From contig CAYGZM010000003.1 of NCBI GenBank assembly GCA_964354365.1, positions 11,299 through 75,298 of the forward strand: a DNA stretch of 64,000 bases, written 5' to 3'. Both the position numbers and the translations under genes were made by a program. Source of the DNA: CAYGZM01 sp964354365 (lineage in GTDB: Bacteria; Planctomycetota; Phycisphaerae; Sedimentisphaerales; Anaerobacaceae). Each line of letters begins with the position of its first letter. Position 1 is the first letter of the stretch. Below are positions 43,210-51,894 of this stretch, piece by piece. Below the pieces are notes generated by a model. That model was not told where the DNA came from. It saw only the letters and a program-made list of their open reading frames with translations, and did no database searches.

Positions 43210-43251
43210 ATGGGTTGGGACGAAATATGTTAGCTTGGTTGAGGAGATTCT

Positions 43252-43362
43252 ATGGCGAGGGACGCTCTTGATGAATATTTGAGCGAAATAGCTGGGGCAT
43301 ACACGCCGTGTGAATGCGGGGGAGCACGGGCGTCGGGAGACTTTGAAGGCCCGGGGATGTAA
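43252..43362 (+). CDS. Possible 36-residue small protein
   Basis: The frame ATG 43252 to TAA 43362 gives MARDALDEYLSEIAGAYTPC ECGGARASGDFEGPGM. A good GAGGAG site sits 5-6 bases upstream. The first 18 residues are helix-like and acidic; a single Cys-x-Cys follows. No homolog is recognised. It may be a real small gene, or a remnant, between repeat R2 and the methyltransferase-PIN unit. Confidence 0.25.
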   Translation: MARDALDEYLSEIAGAYTPCECGGARASGDFEGPGM

Positions 43363-43427
43363 GGGAAGACAGCATTTGCAGGGAGAGACTTGCCCGACAG
43401 CCGCCGGCACTGAGAAAAGTGAAAGAG

Positions 43428-43457
43428 TTGAACTTAACGTTGCCGATATGGTATAAA
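43428..43457 (+). promoter_or_regulatory. Promoter of the methyltransferase-PIN unit
   Basis: TTGAAC (43428-43433), 18 bases, TATAAA (43452-43457), with the likely start about 30-35 bases before the coding sequence. Confidence 0.5.
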
Positions 43458-43494
43458 GCAGCAGAGACATGATCTGTTCCGATAGGGTGCTACT

Positions 43495-46092
43495 TTGGGC
43501 GTGCAAGACAGGATAATTTGCGAAGTTAAGGAGAATCTTCAACGGTGTGGTTATACCGGGGAGATGCTGCAAGCGGACTATCCCTTTCAAGTCGGAGAAC
43601 ACAGCAGGATACCCTTAGTAGGATTCGCAAGCTCGGTTCGGGATTCGCGGACGTCGTGTATATGTGTATTGATGTCCAGTGAACCAGAGCGAGTGAGAGA
43701 GGAGTACGTAAACAGCTATAGAGGTCTTGGAGCGCCTGTGGCGTTCGTCGGTTCCGGGGGCGTCTTGCAGTGGTGGACCATAGGGACAGGGGGCGCAGAG
43801 CATAGAGAGACGATTCAAGCGAAGAATCTGGGGGCTTTCTTTGACAAAAACAGGGATGAGCTGGGCCCAGATAGAATATGGCGGGCGAAGAATCTTGGGC
43901 GAATCCAGACGGAGCAACAGTTGAGTTTTGTTGATATTGGATTGATGCCGCTTCTGGAGGAGGAGATGGGCGAGCGGCTCGGGGGGCTGATGACACGGGT
44001 CGTCAAGCTGCTTCGGGAGGGATTCACGGCGGAGCAGCGGAAACAAGCGAAGAATCAACAGTGGATTTTTCGAGCAGCCTTTTGGGTCCTCTGTGCAAGG
44101 ATCCTTAAGGATAAGGGAGTGCCGAGGTTCATTGGACTAGACGTTGGTGATGTAGATGCTGTTCTTGGAGCCGTGAAGACCCATTATGGCGCGGTGCAAG
44201 AGATAGAGGCGGGAAGGAACAAGCGGAGAAGGGCACTTGAAAGAGCGGCCGTGGAAGTCGATAAGTTTGCCACTTTGGCCACTCTGACACCAGAAGCATT
44301 TGGGTACATGTACGAGAATGTGCTTGTGGACAAGAAGCTGAGGTCTGCACTGGGCATACATGCGACGCCTTCATACTTGGTGGATTATATCGTGTGGCAA
44401 CTTTGGCCTTATATTGAGGAGATTCCACAAGAGAAGCGAGTTGTATTAGAGCCTGCATGCGGACATGCACCGTTCCTCACCGGGGCAATGCGGTTGCTGC
44501 GGGAACTTTTTGAGGGGAACGAGGAGGCATTTCATAGATATGCTAAGGAGAAGCTCATAGGAATAGAGAGGGATTCTTTTGCGAGAGAGATCGCAAGGCT
44601 GTCGCTGACAATGGCGGATGTGCCAAATCCCAACGGATGGAGGATTCTGGATGGGGATATCTACGCGGGGGACACTCTGAGGAAGCAGGCAAAGAACGCG
44701 ACGATTTTGCTCTGCAATCCGCCTTTTGAGAAGTTCAAGCCGCGTGAGCAGGAAGCATACAAAGAAGGCGAACAGGAGCTGAAATGTTTCAACAAGGCTG
44801 CGGAAATGCTTTGGCGGACACTGCCTTACATGCCTGGGGGCTCTGTGTTCGGGGTGATACTCCCACGCGGGTTTCTGCATACGAGTACGAAGAATCTTGC
44901 TCCTCTACGGAGCAAAATCCTGAGCGATTTTGAGGTCTCTCAAATATGTGAATTGCCTGAGACCGTGTTCGCGTTTGCTCGACATCCGGCCGTGTTGCTC
45001 CTTGGGCGCAAAGCAATCCCCGGAAGGACGGGGAGACTTGGAGCAAACGGGATTCTGTATAGAAAAGTGAGCCGCTCGGAGCTGGCTAAGTTCACCGAAA
45101 GGTATGAGGGACGAGACCAGCATGTTTTGCAGAGCATATTCTCCGGGCAGCCAGGTTGTAATTTGAGGCTGAGAGAACTCGATGATGTGTGGCGGTATTG
45201 CGAGAGGAACTTGCCAAGGTTGGGCTCAATAGCTGATGGAGGGCAGGGGCTAATCTATAAGGGAGAGGGGCTTCGTGAAGGAGCGAAAACATTTGAAAAG
45301 GAGAGGTTCGTTGGAGGTGTCAAAGGATATGCATTGTTCGGTGATGATGTCAAGTTGCATGAGTTGCCGCAGGAGTATTGGATGAACCTGTCAGAGGAGG
45401 TTATACGCCGACCTATGTGGGGCACGGAAACGGGTAAGCCTCAGATCATCATGAACTATGCGCGCGTGGGAAGCGGGGCGTGGAGAATAAAGGGATTGAT
45501 AGACGATAAAGGACGGCCCGTAACGAGTCGATTTCTGGTGTTTCGAATCGATGACGACAATTGGGCTTTACATGGGTTATGGGCTTTCTTGAACTCGCCA
45601 TTGGCAAATGCCTATGTGTACTGCAATAGTATGGAAAGGGACAACTTGGCAGCGACAGTGCGGGATGTCCCTTTGCCTTCAGTGGAGGCTACAGCGCTCA
45701 GGGCAATTGAAGCGTCAGTAATGGAGTACTTTACGCTGGTCGAGAAGTGTGACTTAGAAGCCGGGACGGATGTTCAAGAAGAAGCGAGGAGGTTACTTCT
45801 TTCTATCGACGCGCAGGTGATGCGATTGTATGATTTGCCGCCTAAGATGGAGAAGCGGGTGTTGGATTTGTTTCATGGGGTCCAGAGAAAGGGAGTTGAT
45901 TTCGAGTTCACAGGTTATTATCCGGAGGGGTTTGAATCGGCGATTCCTTTGCATGAGTATCTATCTGAAGAGTATCAACGTTCGACCATCCAGTTTGCCG
46001 ACGATTGGGTGACTCGACATCGTTCACCCGAGATATGTCGGGTTCTGAGGGAAGCGGCGGAGGCTTTTGAGGAGCAGAGAGAGGATGCGTGA
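43495..46092 (+). CDS. N6-adenine DNA methyltransferase-like protein
   Basis: This 865-residue protein has a central methyltransferase domain: SAM motif I VVLEPACGHAPFLTGA near residue 319 and catalytic motif IV LLCNPPFEKF near 406. FGVILPRGFLHTSTKNLAP follows, as in Eco57I/type I-like N6-adenine methylases. The N-terminal ~300 residues precede it without a recognisable restriction-nuclease signature: the first ~130 have strand-rich blocks (RIPLVGFAS, SCICVLMSS) like an HsdR N-terminal fold but lack a clear D...ExK. The C-terminal half (from ~530) may hold a target-recognition region. TTG 43495 and GTG 43501 are both possible starts. The end overlaps the PIN gene by 8 bases. Confidence 0.82.
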   Translation: MGVQDRIICEVKENLQRCGYTGEMLQADYPFQVGEHSRIPLVGFASSVRDSRTSCICVLMSSEPERVREEYVNSYRGLGAPVAFVGSGGVLQWWTIGTGGAEHRETIQAKNLGAFFDKNRDELGPDRIWRAKNLGRIQTEQQLSFVDIGLMPLLEEEMGERLGGLMTRVVKLLREGFTAEQRKQAKNQQWIFRAAFWVLCARILKDKGVPRFIGLDVGDVDAVLGAVKTHYGAVQEIEAGRNKRRRALERAAVEVDKFATLATLTPEAFGYMYENVLVDKKLRSALGIHATPSYLVDYIVWQLWPYIEEIPQEKRVVLEPACGHAPFLTGAMRLLRELFEGNEEAFHRYAKEKLIGIERDSFAREIARLSLTMADVPNPNGWRILDGDIYAGDTLRKQAKNATILLCNPPFEKFKPREQEAYKEGEQELKCFNKAAEMLWRTLPYMPGGSVFGVILPRGFLHTSTKNLAPLRSKILSDFEVSQICELPETVFAFARHPAVLLLGRKAIPGRTGRLGANGILYRKVSRSELAKFTERYEGRDQHVLQSIFSGQPGCNLRLRELDDVWRYCERNLPRLGSIADGGQGLIYKGEGLREGAKTFEKERFVGGVKGYALFGDDVKLHELPQEYWMNLSEEVIRRPMWGTETGKPQIIMNYARVGSGAWRIKGLIDDKGRPVTSRFLVFRIDDDNWALHGLWAFLNSPLANAYVYCNSMERDNLAATVRDVPLPSVEATALRAIEASVMEYFTLVEKCDLEAGTDVQEEARRLLLSIDAQVMRLYDLPPKMEKRVLDLFHGVQRKGVDFEFTGYYPEGFESAIPLHEYLSEEYQRSTIQFADDWVTRHRSPEICRVLREAAEAFEEQREDA

Positions 46093-46627
46093 TTTTCTTA
46101 TCGACACAAATATCTGGAGCTTCTGGTTTGATCAAGGGAAAGAACCGCAACACAGCAACGTCTTGAAACATGTTGATGAACTGGAGCGGATATGTGAGGA
46201 GACGCAGGCTCCGTTTCGAGTGTGGATATCGGCTATTACATGGGGGGAGATCGAATACGGTTACCGAGCACAAACAGAAGAGGAACAATCGTTAGAGGTG
46301 GAATTCAGACAATTCATATACGACGTCGGGCCAATCGAGTTTGTTGTTGATAAGCAGGCGGCAAGGGAGTATGGGCAAATACGAGGGAGGTTGTTTGAGA
46401 AGTATGGACCAAAAGACAAAAAGAGGAAGGGTCTAAGGCCTGAACAACTCATCGATCCCGTTACGTCGCTACAACTGACCATCCAGGAGAATGATCTGTG
46501 GATCGTGGCCCAGGCCATAACAAGAAACCTCACATTGGTTACAAATGACAGAAAATCGTTGAGGCCACTTTTGGCAGTGACCGGCAACGAATTGCATATC
46601 GAGAATTGGGCAGGAGATAATACGTAG
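46085..46627 (+). CDS. PIN-domain ribonuclease partner of the methyltransferase
   Basis: This 180-residue PIN protein is longer than VapC. The acidic set is Asp7 (FLIDTNIWSFW), Glu55 (AITWGEIEYGY), Asp137 (ENDLWIVAQA) and Asp155 (LVTNDRKSL). A Lys/Arg-rich loop (KDKKRKGLRPEQ, about 110-121) is inserted before the third acidic residue. ATG 46085 is inside the end of the methyltransferase gene (overlap ATGCGTGA) with GAGGAG upstream, so the two are translationally coupled. No antitoxin-sized gene follows. It may be the effector of a methyltransferase-governed defence or toxin module. Confidence 0.85.
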   Translation: MRDFLIDTNIWSFWFDQGKEPQHSNVLKHVDELERICEETQAPFRVWISAITWGEIEYGYRAQTEEEQSLEVEFRQFIYDVGPIEFVVDKQAAREYGQIRGRLFEKYGPKDKKRKGLRPEQLIDPVTSLQLTIQENDLWIVAQAITRNLTLVTNDRKSLRPLLAVTGNELHIENWAGDNT

Positions 46628-46933
46628 AAAAAGACGGACGTTGAGGCTGGAGGTTTGGGAGTTTCTTGTTGGTGAGATTGTTGCGTTTGGCGTCTTTGCC
46701 GCGGGGTGAGCGTGAAGGGTGAAGCGGGGTATAGGAAGGGAGAATTCGGGACTCAGATCGGCGGGGGCGGGAGAGGCGTCGAATAAAAAATCACGAGTTT
46801 GAGATTGCTTCGCTGCGCTCGCAATGACGAGGGCTGCGGGTGGTGGGGCATGAGGGGTATGTTCAGGCAAAAGGCTTTGATTGATTTGCGGAAATCGGCG
46901 ATAATGGGGTGAATGATTGTAAAGACGAGCAAG
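46628..46933. other. Intergenic between PIN gene and polysaccharide locus
   Basis: No gene seen. A half copy of the gtcattgcgag repeat (gagattgcttcgctgcgctc gcaatgac, 46801-46828) and a promoter candidate (46877-46905) are the only signals. Confidence 0.5.
46877..46905 (+). promoter_or_regulatory. Promoter of the polysaccharide operon
   Basis: TTGATT (46877-46882), 17 bases, GATAAT (46900-46905). A start site near 46912 argues for translation beginning at ATG 46934 rather than at ATG 46913. Confidence 0.45.
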
Positions 46934-48079
46934 ATGAAAATTTTGATGCTCAACTACGAGTTTCCGCCTATCGGCGGGGGGGCCGGGAACGCGAACCTCT
47001 GTCTGCTCAATGAATACGCAGGGAATAGCGAGCTGACGGTCGATGTTCTGGCTTCGGGGCCGAAGCCGGGGTTCTTCGAGGAGAAGCTCAGCGAGAACAT
47101 CACGATTTACAAAGTCGGGGTTCACAAGAAGCACCTGCAATTCTGGCGCAAGGTCGAGGTGATAGAGTGGCTGGTCAAGGCTGGGTCGCACTATCGCAGG
47201 CTGGTGCGGCAAAAAGATTATGATTTGGCGCACGCATTTTTCGGCTTCCCGACGGGCTACCTGTGCCTGCGGACCGCAAATAAACTGCCATACATAATCT
47301 CTCTTCGCGGCTCGGACGTCCCCGGCGAGCATGCAAGGTTAAAGATAGATTACAGGATTCTCGGCCCGGTCTTCAAGCGAATCTGGAGACGGGCCTCTGC
47401 TTTAGTTGCCTGTAGTGAGGGACTGCGACAGCGGGCCTTGAGGTTTCTGCCCGATGTCTCTATTGACGTTATCCCCAACGGCGTTGACCTTGAGCGGTTC
47501 TATCCCGCTGAGGCAGGGGCACGGCAGGAGATTCTGCGGCTGCTGACGGTAGGGCGATTGTCGGTGACAAAACGAGTCGATATGCTCATTGACGCGGTCG
47601 AAATCCTGCGCAAAGAAGGGGTCAAGGCGCATCTTACGATAGTCGGCAGCGGTGCGCTGGAACAGCAGCTTAGGCAGAGCATATCGCAGAAGGGGCTTGG
47701 CGAGGTCATTGAGATGACGGGCAGGGTCGGCGCGGAAGAGATGCCGCGGCTGTACCGCCAAAGCGATATCTTCGTAAGCGCGACAATGCAGGAGGGAATG
47801 AGCAATGCGATGCTTGAGGCGATGGCGTCGGGTCTGCCGATAGTTACGACAAGATGTGAAGGCGTTGAGGAGTTAGTTGGGGATAACGGCATTGTGCTCG
47901 AAGAGGCAGCCGCCGAGGTAATTGCCGGCGCGGTGAGAAAAATCGCGCACGACCGGGAGGGCTACAGGCGAATGTCCGAGGCGGCGAGGAATCGGGCGAA
48001 TTCGTTCACGTGGTCCTCAGTGGCGGACCGATATATCCGGCATTACCGCCAAATCGTGCAGAACAAGCAGGGCAGGTGA
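46934..48079 (+). CDS. Glycosyltransferase family 4
   Basis: This 381-residue GT-B enzyme transfers a sugar in polysaccharide assembly. The N-terminal donor-side motif is MLNYEFPPIGGGAGNAN, the C-terminal part has VACSEGLRQRA, VIPNGVDLERF, LLTVGRLSVTKRVDMLIDA and the GT4 signature SDIFVSATMQEGMSNAMLEAMA (EGMSNAMLE). ATG 46934 is preferred over ATG 46913 because the likely transcription start lies just before 46913. It begins a plus-strand cluster with AsnB, another GT4, a methyltransferase and a second AsnB. Donor and acceptor cannot be assigned. Confidence 0.9.
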   Translation: MKILMLNYEFPPIGGGAGNANLCLLNEYAGNSELTVDVLASGPKPGFFEEKLSENITIYKVGVHKKHLQFWRKVEVIEWLVKAGSHYRRLVRQKDYDLAHAFFGFPTGYLCLRTANKLPYIISLRGSDVPGEHARLKIDYRILGPVFKRIWRRASALVACSEGLRQRALRFLPDVSIDVIPNGVDLERFYPAEAGARQEILRLLTVGRLSVTKRVDMLIDAVEILRKEGVKAHLTIVGSGALEQQLRQSISQKGLGEVIEMTGRVGAEEMPRLYRQSDIFVSATMQEGMSNAMLEAMASGLPIVTTRCEGVEELVGDNGIVLEEAAAEVIAGAVRKIAHDREGYRRMSEAARNRANSFTWSSVADRYIRHYRQIVQNKQGR

Positions 48080-48093
48080 CGGATTGAGAATAT

Positions 48094-49923
48094 ATGTGCG
48101 GGATAGCCGGCTTCAACTGGAACAGTCAGGCCCTTATTGAAAAGATGCTCGGGACCCTGCGCTATCGAGGCCCGGACGATGAGGGATTCCTTGCGGACTC
48201 GAATGCGTCCATAGGCAATACGCGGCTGGCTGTTATGGACACCTCGGACAAAGGCCATCAGCCGATGGAGTTCGAGAACTTAGCTATTGTCTATAACGGC
48301 GAGATATACGGCTTTAAGCAACTGAGGAAGGGACTTGAGGCCGAGGGCTATAGCTTCGTTTCCGATACCGACACCGAGGTGGTGCTGTGCAGCTACCACC
48401 GGTGGGGTCCGGCCTGCGTGGAGAGATTCAACGGGATGTGGGCCTTCTGCATTTATGATAAGAAGAATAACACGCTCTTCCTCTCAAGGGACCGATTCGG
48501 CATAAAGCCTTTATATTACTACTTCCGCAACGGCAAATTCATCTTTGCTTCGGAGCTTAAAGCCATCAGACAGCACGGCCTGGACCTGACCATAAATGTC
48601 CCGGCGGTGAATTTCTTTTTCTATCAGAAATACATCGGCGACAACCTGACCATATTCGACGATTGTTACAAGCTGCGGCCTTCGGAGAACCTTTTGTTCG
48701 ATCTGAACCGCAAAGAGCTGACGCTGGCAAAATACTACGACCTCGAGCGGCAGGTAGCCGGGAATCAGGACCTTTCGCTCGCGGAGAGGCTGGACTCGGT
48801 CGAAGGCATTATTATCGACGCGGTTGAGAAGAGGCTCGTGGCGGACGTTCCGGTGGGCAGTTTTCTCTCCGGCGGCGTTGACTCGTCGCTCATCTCCGCC
48901 GTCATCGCCAGGAAGCATAAGGGCTTCGAGACCTTTTCAATCGGCTTCAAGGAGGACGAATCCTACGACGAGGTGAAGTACTCGAACCTGGCTTCAGAGC
49001 ACATAAACACCAGTCATTATGTCGATTATGTGCAGTTCAACGAAGAGATTATCAGGTTTGTGCTGGATAATATGGACGAACCGTTCGGCGATGCGTCTAT
49101 CTTCCCGACCTACCTGCTTTCAAAGATGACGCGCGCGCGGGTCACCACCGCTCTGTCCGGCGACGCCGCCGACGAGATTTTCGGCGGCTATGATACGTAC
49201 AAGGCATACAAGCTCGCTCGATATGTGCCTCGCACGGCGATAAGGGCGTCGAAGCGCCTGGTTGACTTGCTGCCGCCGTCCGATAAAAAGATGACATTCA
49301 CCTTCAAGCTAAAGAGATTCGTGAGGGATTCCGACCTCAATGCCGTTGGAAGACACCTGCGGTGGATGGCCACTTTCAACGACCTGCAGAGGCCGAAGCT
49401 GCTGAGGGAGAATTTTGTGCCGGCTGAATCCCTTATCCCCTGCGGGCCGGAGAAGAGCCTGCTTGCGCTGCAGCTAAGTGACATTCATAACTACCTTGCC
49501 GAAGACATCCTGAAGAAGGTCGATATGGCCTCGATGCTCAATTCGCTGGAGGTCAGGGTGCCGTATCTGGACTATCGGCTCGTGCCCGTGGTTCTGTCTC
49601 TGCCGGAGAAATACAAGGTCAGAAATCTCAGGACGAAGTGGCTTCTGAAGCGGATCGCGGGGAAGTATCTGCCGAAGGACATAGTGCACAGACGCAAAAG
49701 AGGCTTTACTGCTCCTATTTCCAGATGGATCAAGGGTGAAGATTTTGTTCGGAGTTTTCTGACGGATCGCAGATACTACGAACATAATCTGCTGGACTAT
49801 GGTTATGTTCAGGATTTATTTGACGGTCATATTAACAACAGGGAAGATAACGCCAGGGATTTGTGGCTGGTATTCGTTTTCAACTATTGGTGGAACTGCA
49901 ACCTTTGCGGCCACGGTCGTTAG
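48094..49923 (+). CDS. asnB: Asparagine synthase, glutamine-hydrolysing (copy 1)
   Basis: This 609-residue class B synthase has Cys2 exposed after Met removal (MCGIAGFNW), the N-terminal glutamine amidohydrolase site, and the PP-loop SFLSGGVDSSLISAV in the ATP domain, with LSGDAADEIFGGYDTYK. AsnB-type enzymes in sugar-polymer loci often amidate uronic-acid sugars or carboxylates rather than free aspartate; a role in glycan modification is inferred from place. It starts 14 bases after the GT4 stop. Sequence identity to the second copy appears limited, so it is not a recent duplicate. Confidence 0.92.
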   Translation: MCGIAGFNWNSQALIEKMLGTLRYRGPDDEGFLADSNASIGNTRLAVMDTSDKGHQPMEFENLAIVYNGEIYGFKQLRKGLEAEGYSFVSDTDTEVVLCSYHRWGPACVERFNGMWAFCIYDKKNNTLFLSRDRFGIKPLYYYFRNGKFIFASELKAIRQHGLDLTINVPAVNFFFYQKYIGDNLTIFDDCYKLRPSENLLFDLNRKELTLAKYYDLERQVAGNQDLSLAERLDSVEGIIIDAVEKRLVADVPVGSFLSGGVDSSLISAVIARKHKGFETFSIGFKEDESYDEVKYSNLASEHINTSHYVDYVQFNEEIIRFVLDNMDEPFGDASIFPTYLLSKMTRARVTTALSGDAADEIFGGYDTYKAYKLARYVPRTAIRASKRLVDLLPPSDKKMTFTFKLKRFVRDSDLNAVGRHLRWMATFNDLQRPKLLRENFVPAESLIPCGPEKSLLALQLSDIHNYLAEDILKKVDMASMLNSLEVRVPYLDYRLVPVVLSLPEKYKVRNLRTKWLLKRIAGKYLPKDIVHRRKRGFTAPISRWIKGEDFVRSFLTDRRYYEHNLLDYGYVQDLFDGHINNREDNARDLWLVFVFNYWWNCNLCGHGR

Positions 49924-49963
49924 GCCGGATACATCTCAATTTGCCACAATAGGGCTGTAGATA

Positions 49964-51082
49964 ATGCGCCATGAAAGCAAGACAACGCCGGACAGCAGGA
50001 CCATTGGAGTCTGTTTCATAGCTCCCAAAGCATATCCCCTTTTCAACAAAGACGTTGAAGAAGTATTCGGCGGGGCGGAGGTTGATTTGTATTTACTTGC
50101 GTGCGAATTGGCGAAGGACGAGAGCTTCAAGGTCACGTTTATAACCGCGGACTACGGGCAAAAGGACATCGAGAACATTTGCGGCGTCACCGTAATCAAG
50201 AGCCTCGACCTGAAGAAGCACCCGCTGTGCGGCGCCATTCGCCTCTGGCGGGCCATGCGCAGATCCGAGGCTGATGTGTATTTGCTAAAAACCGCCTCAC
50301 CGGGGGTGCCGTTGACGGCCGTTTTTTGTCTGCTCCACAAGAAGAAGCTCGCCTACAAGACTGCCAGCAGCACAGAGTGTGACGGCAGATATATCAAGCG
50401 CCACTATTTGCTTGGGCGGGCCTTTGCGTGGTCTCTAAGAAAGGCCGGGGTCGTTTTCACGCAGAATGTGGCAGACAAGGAGGACCTACAGCGAACGGTG
50501 GGCGTGTCAGCAGTAGTGCTGCCCAATGGGCATCATTTGTCGCCGTTGACCAACCAGGACAGAGAAATCGTACTCTGGGTGGGGCGGAGCGACCCCGAGA
50601 AAAGGCCGGAGCTCTTTTTGGACCTCGCCCGGGAAGTCCCCGGTGAACAATTCGTGATGATTTGCCAGAGGGCAACCGGTGATCAGGATTATGAGACACT
50701 GGTTGCTCGTGCCGATGAGCTTAAGAATGTGCAGTTCATTGAGCGTGTGCCCTTCCACGAGATCAAAACGTACTTTCAGCGGGCAAAAGTGCTCGTAAAT
50801 ACGAGCAGGTCGGAAGGATTCCCAAACACCTTTATTCAGGCCGCTCAGTACGCCACGCCGATCGTTTCGCTTGGGGTGAACCCGGACGGCTTTCTAAATG
50901 AATACAACTGTGGGATTTGCTGCAAAGGTGATGTAAGGCGCCTTGCTGATTCGCTCAGATACATACTCGAGGGAGGCAGATATGTGGAGTTTGGAAAGAA
51001 TGCCAGAAGCTACGTCGAGAAAAATCATGACATCATAAACATAGCCCAACGATGCAAAGAGCTTTTTCGCAAGGTGGTGTGA
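49964..51082 (+). CDS. Glycosyltransferase (GT4-like)
   Basis: This 372-residue GT-B protein has an N-terminal acceptor side (IGVCFIAPKAYPLFNKDVEE, VEEVFGGAEVDLYLLACELA) and a donor-side C-terminal region: ILWVGRSDPEKRPELFLDLA-like IVLWVGRSDPEKRPELFLD, RVPFHEIKTYFQRAKVLVNT and SRSEGFPNTFIQAA (EGFPNTFIQ), followed by PIVSLGVNPDGFL. The short gap of 40 bases after asnB and no gap in strand fit one operon. It is likely cytoplasmic or membrane-peripheral. Sugar specificity cannot be seen. Confidence 0.87.
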   Translation: MRHESKTTPDSRTIGVCFIAPKAYPLFNKDVEEVFGGAEVDLYLLACELAKDESFKVTFITADYGQKDIENICGVTVIKSLDLKKHPLCGAIRLWRAMRRSEADVYLLKTASPGVPLTAVFCLLHKKKLAYKTASSTECDGRYIKRHYLLGRAFAWSLRKAGVVFTQNVADKEDLQRTVGVSAVVLPNGHHLSPLTNQDREIVLWVGRSDPEKRPELFLDLAREVPGEQFVMICQRATGDQDYETLVARADELKNVQFIERVPFHEIKTYFQRAKVLVNTSRSEGFPNTFIQAAQYATPIVSLGVNPDGFLNEYNCGICCKGDVRRLADSLRYILEGGRYVEFGKNARSYVEKNHDIINIAQRCKELFRKVV

Positions 51083-51117
51083 CCTGAGCTTGTTGTCTTG
51101 GTGCTGTTCAATCAAGA

Positions 51118-51894
51118 ATGAAAAGATTCGCTTTCGGAGATAATTGGACGGAATTCGCTAAGCGCCTGCAGCCAGAAGACTATGCAGCAGCCAAGGAATC
51201 CCTGCGTCAACTTATACCTGACTTGAAAGGCAGGACATTCCTCGATATCGGCAGTGGCAGCGGTCTGTTTTCCATAGCGGCAAGTGCGCTCGGCGCAAGG
51301 AAGGTCGTGGGCTTCGACCTCGATCCACAGGCTGTGGCGGCGGCGAAGGGCCTCATCGACAAGATCGCGCAGTGGGACCGGGATGTGCGGAAAGATGTAA
51401 TCGAGTTCAGGGTCGAATCCATATTGAATGAAGGCGTTGCGCGCGAGCAGTTTGATATTGTCTATAGTTGGGGTGTGCTCCACCATACCGGCGATATGTA
51501 CAAAGCCTTCGAAGCCGCGATAAAGCTCGTCGCTCAAAGAGGGACCCTTGTAATCGCAATCTACAACAAGCATTTCACTTCGCCAATCTGGAAGATGATA
51601 AAGTTCATGTACGTTAAAAGCCCTAAATTCGCAAAGAATGTCCTGGTCTATCCGATCCTTGCGGTGAAGTTTCTTGCAGCGGTGATAATCTCGCGGCGAA
51701 ACCCGCTCAAGAGAGGCCGAGGAATGCGCTTCTATACCGATATTGTCGATTGGGTCGGCGGATACCCTTACCAGTACGCCTCGGTAAGCGAGGTCAGCGA
51801 CTTCTTCGGCGCCCACGGATTCAGACTCACGAAGCTCAACAAGACCAAAGGATGCACCGGATGCAACGAATTTGTTTTTGAGAAGGTGCGATAA
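51118..51894 (+). CDS. Class I SAM-dependent methyltransferase
   Basis: This 258-residue methyltransferase has motif [20 protein letters not shown], motif post-[12 protein letters not shown], and a characteristic [20 protein letters not shown] near residue 120. The C-terminal [20 protein letters not shown] is shared by a group of sugar or O-antigen-associated methyltransferases. It abuts the next gene without a base to spare (TAA then ATG), supporting one transcript with the second AsnB. The methyl acceptor is likely a sugar residue of the polymer, by context. Confidence 0.87.
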   Translation: MKRFAFGDNWTEFAKRLQPEDYAAAKESLRQLIPDLKGRTFLDIGSGSGLFSIAASALGARKVVGFDLDPQAVAAAKGLIDKIAQWDRDVRKDVIEFRVESILNEGVAREQFDIVYSWGVLHHTGDMYKAFEAAIKLVAQRGTLVIAIYNKHFTSPIWKMIKFMYVKSPKFAKNVLVYPILAVKFLAAVIISRRNPLKRGRGMRFYTDIVDWVGGYPYQYASVSEVSDFFGAHGFRLTKLNKTKGCTGCNEFVFEKVR

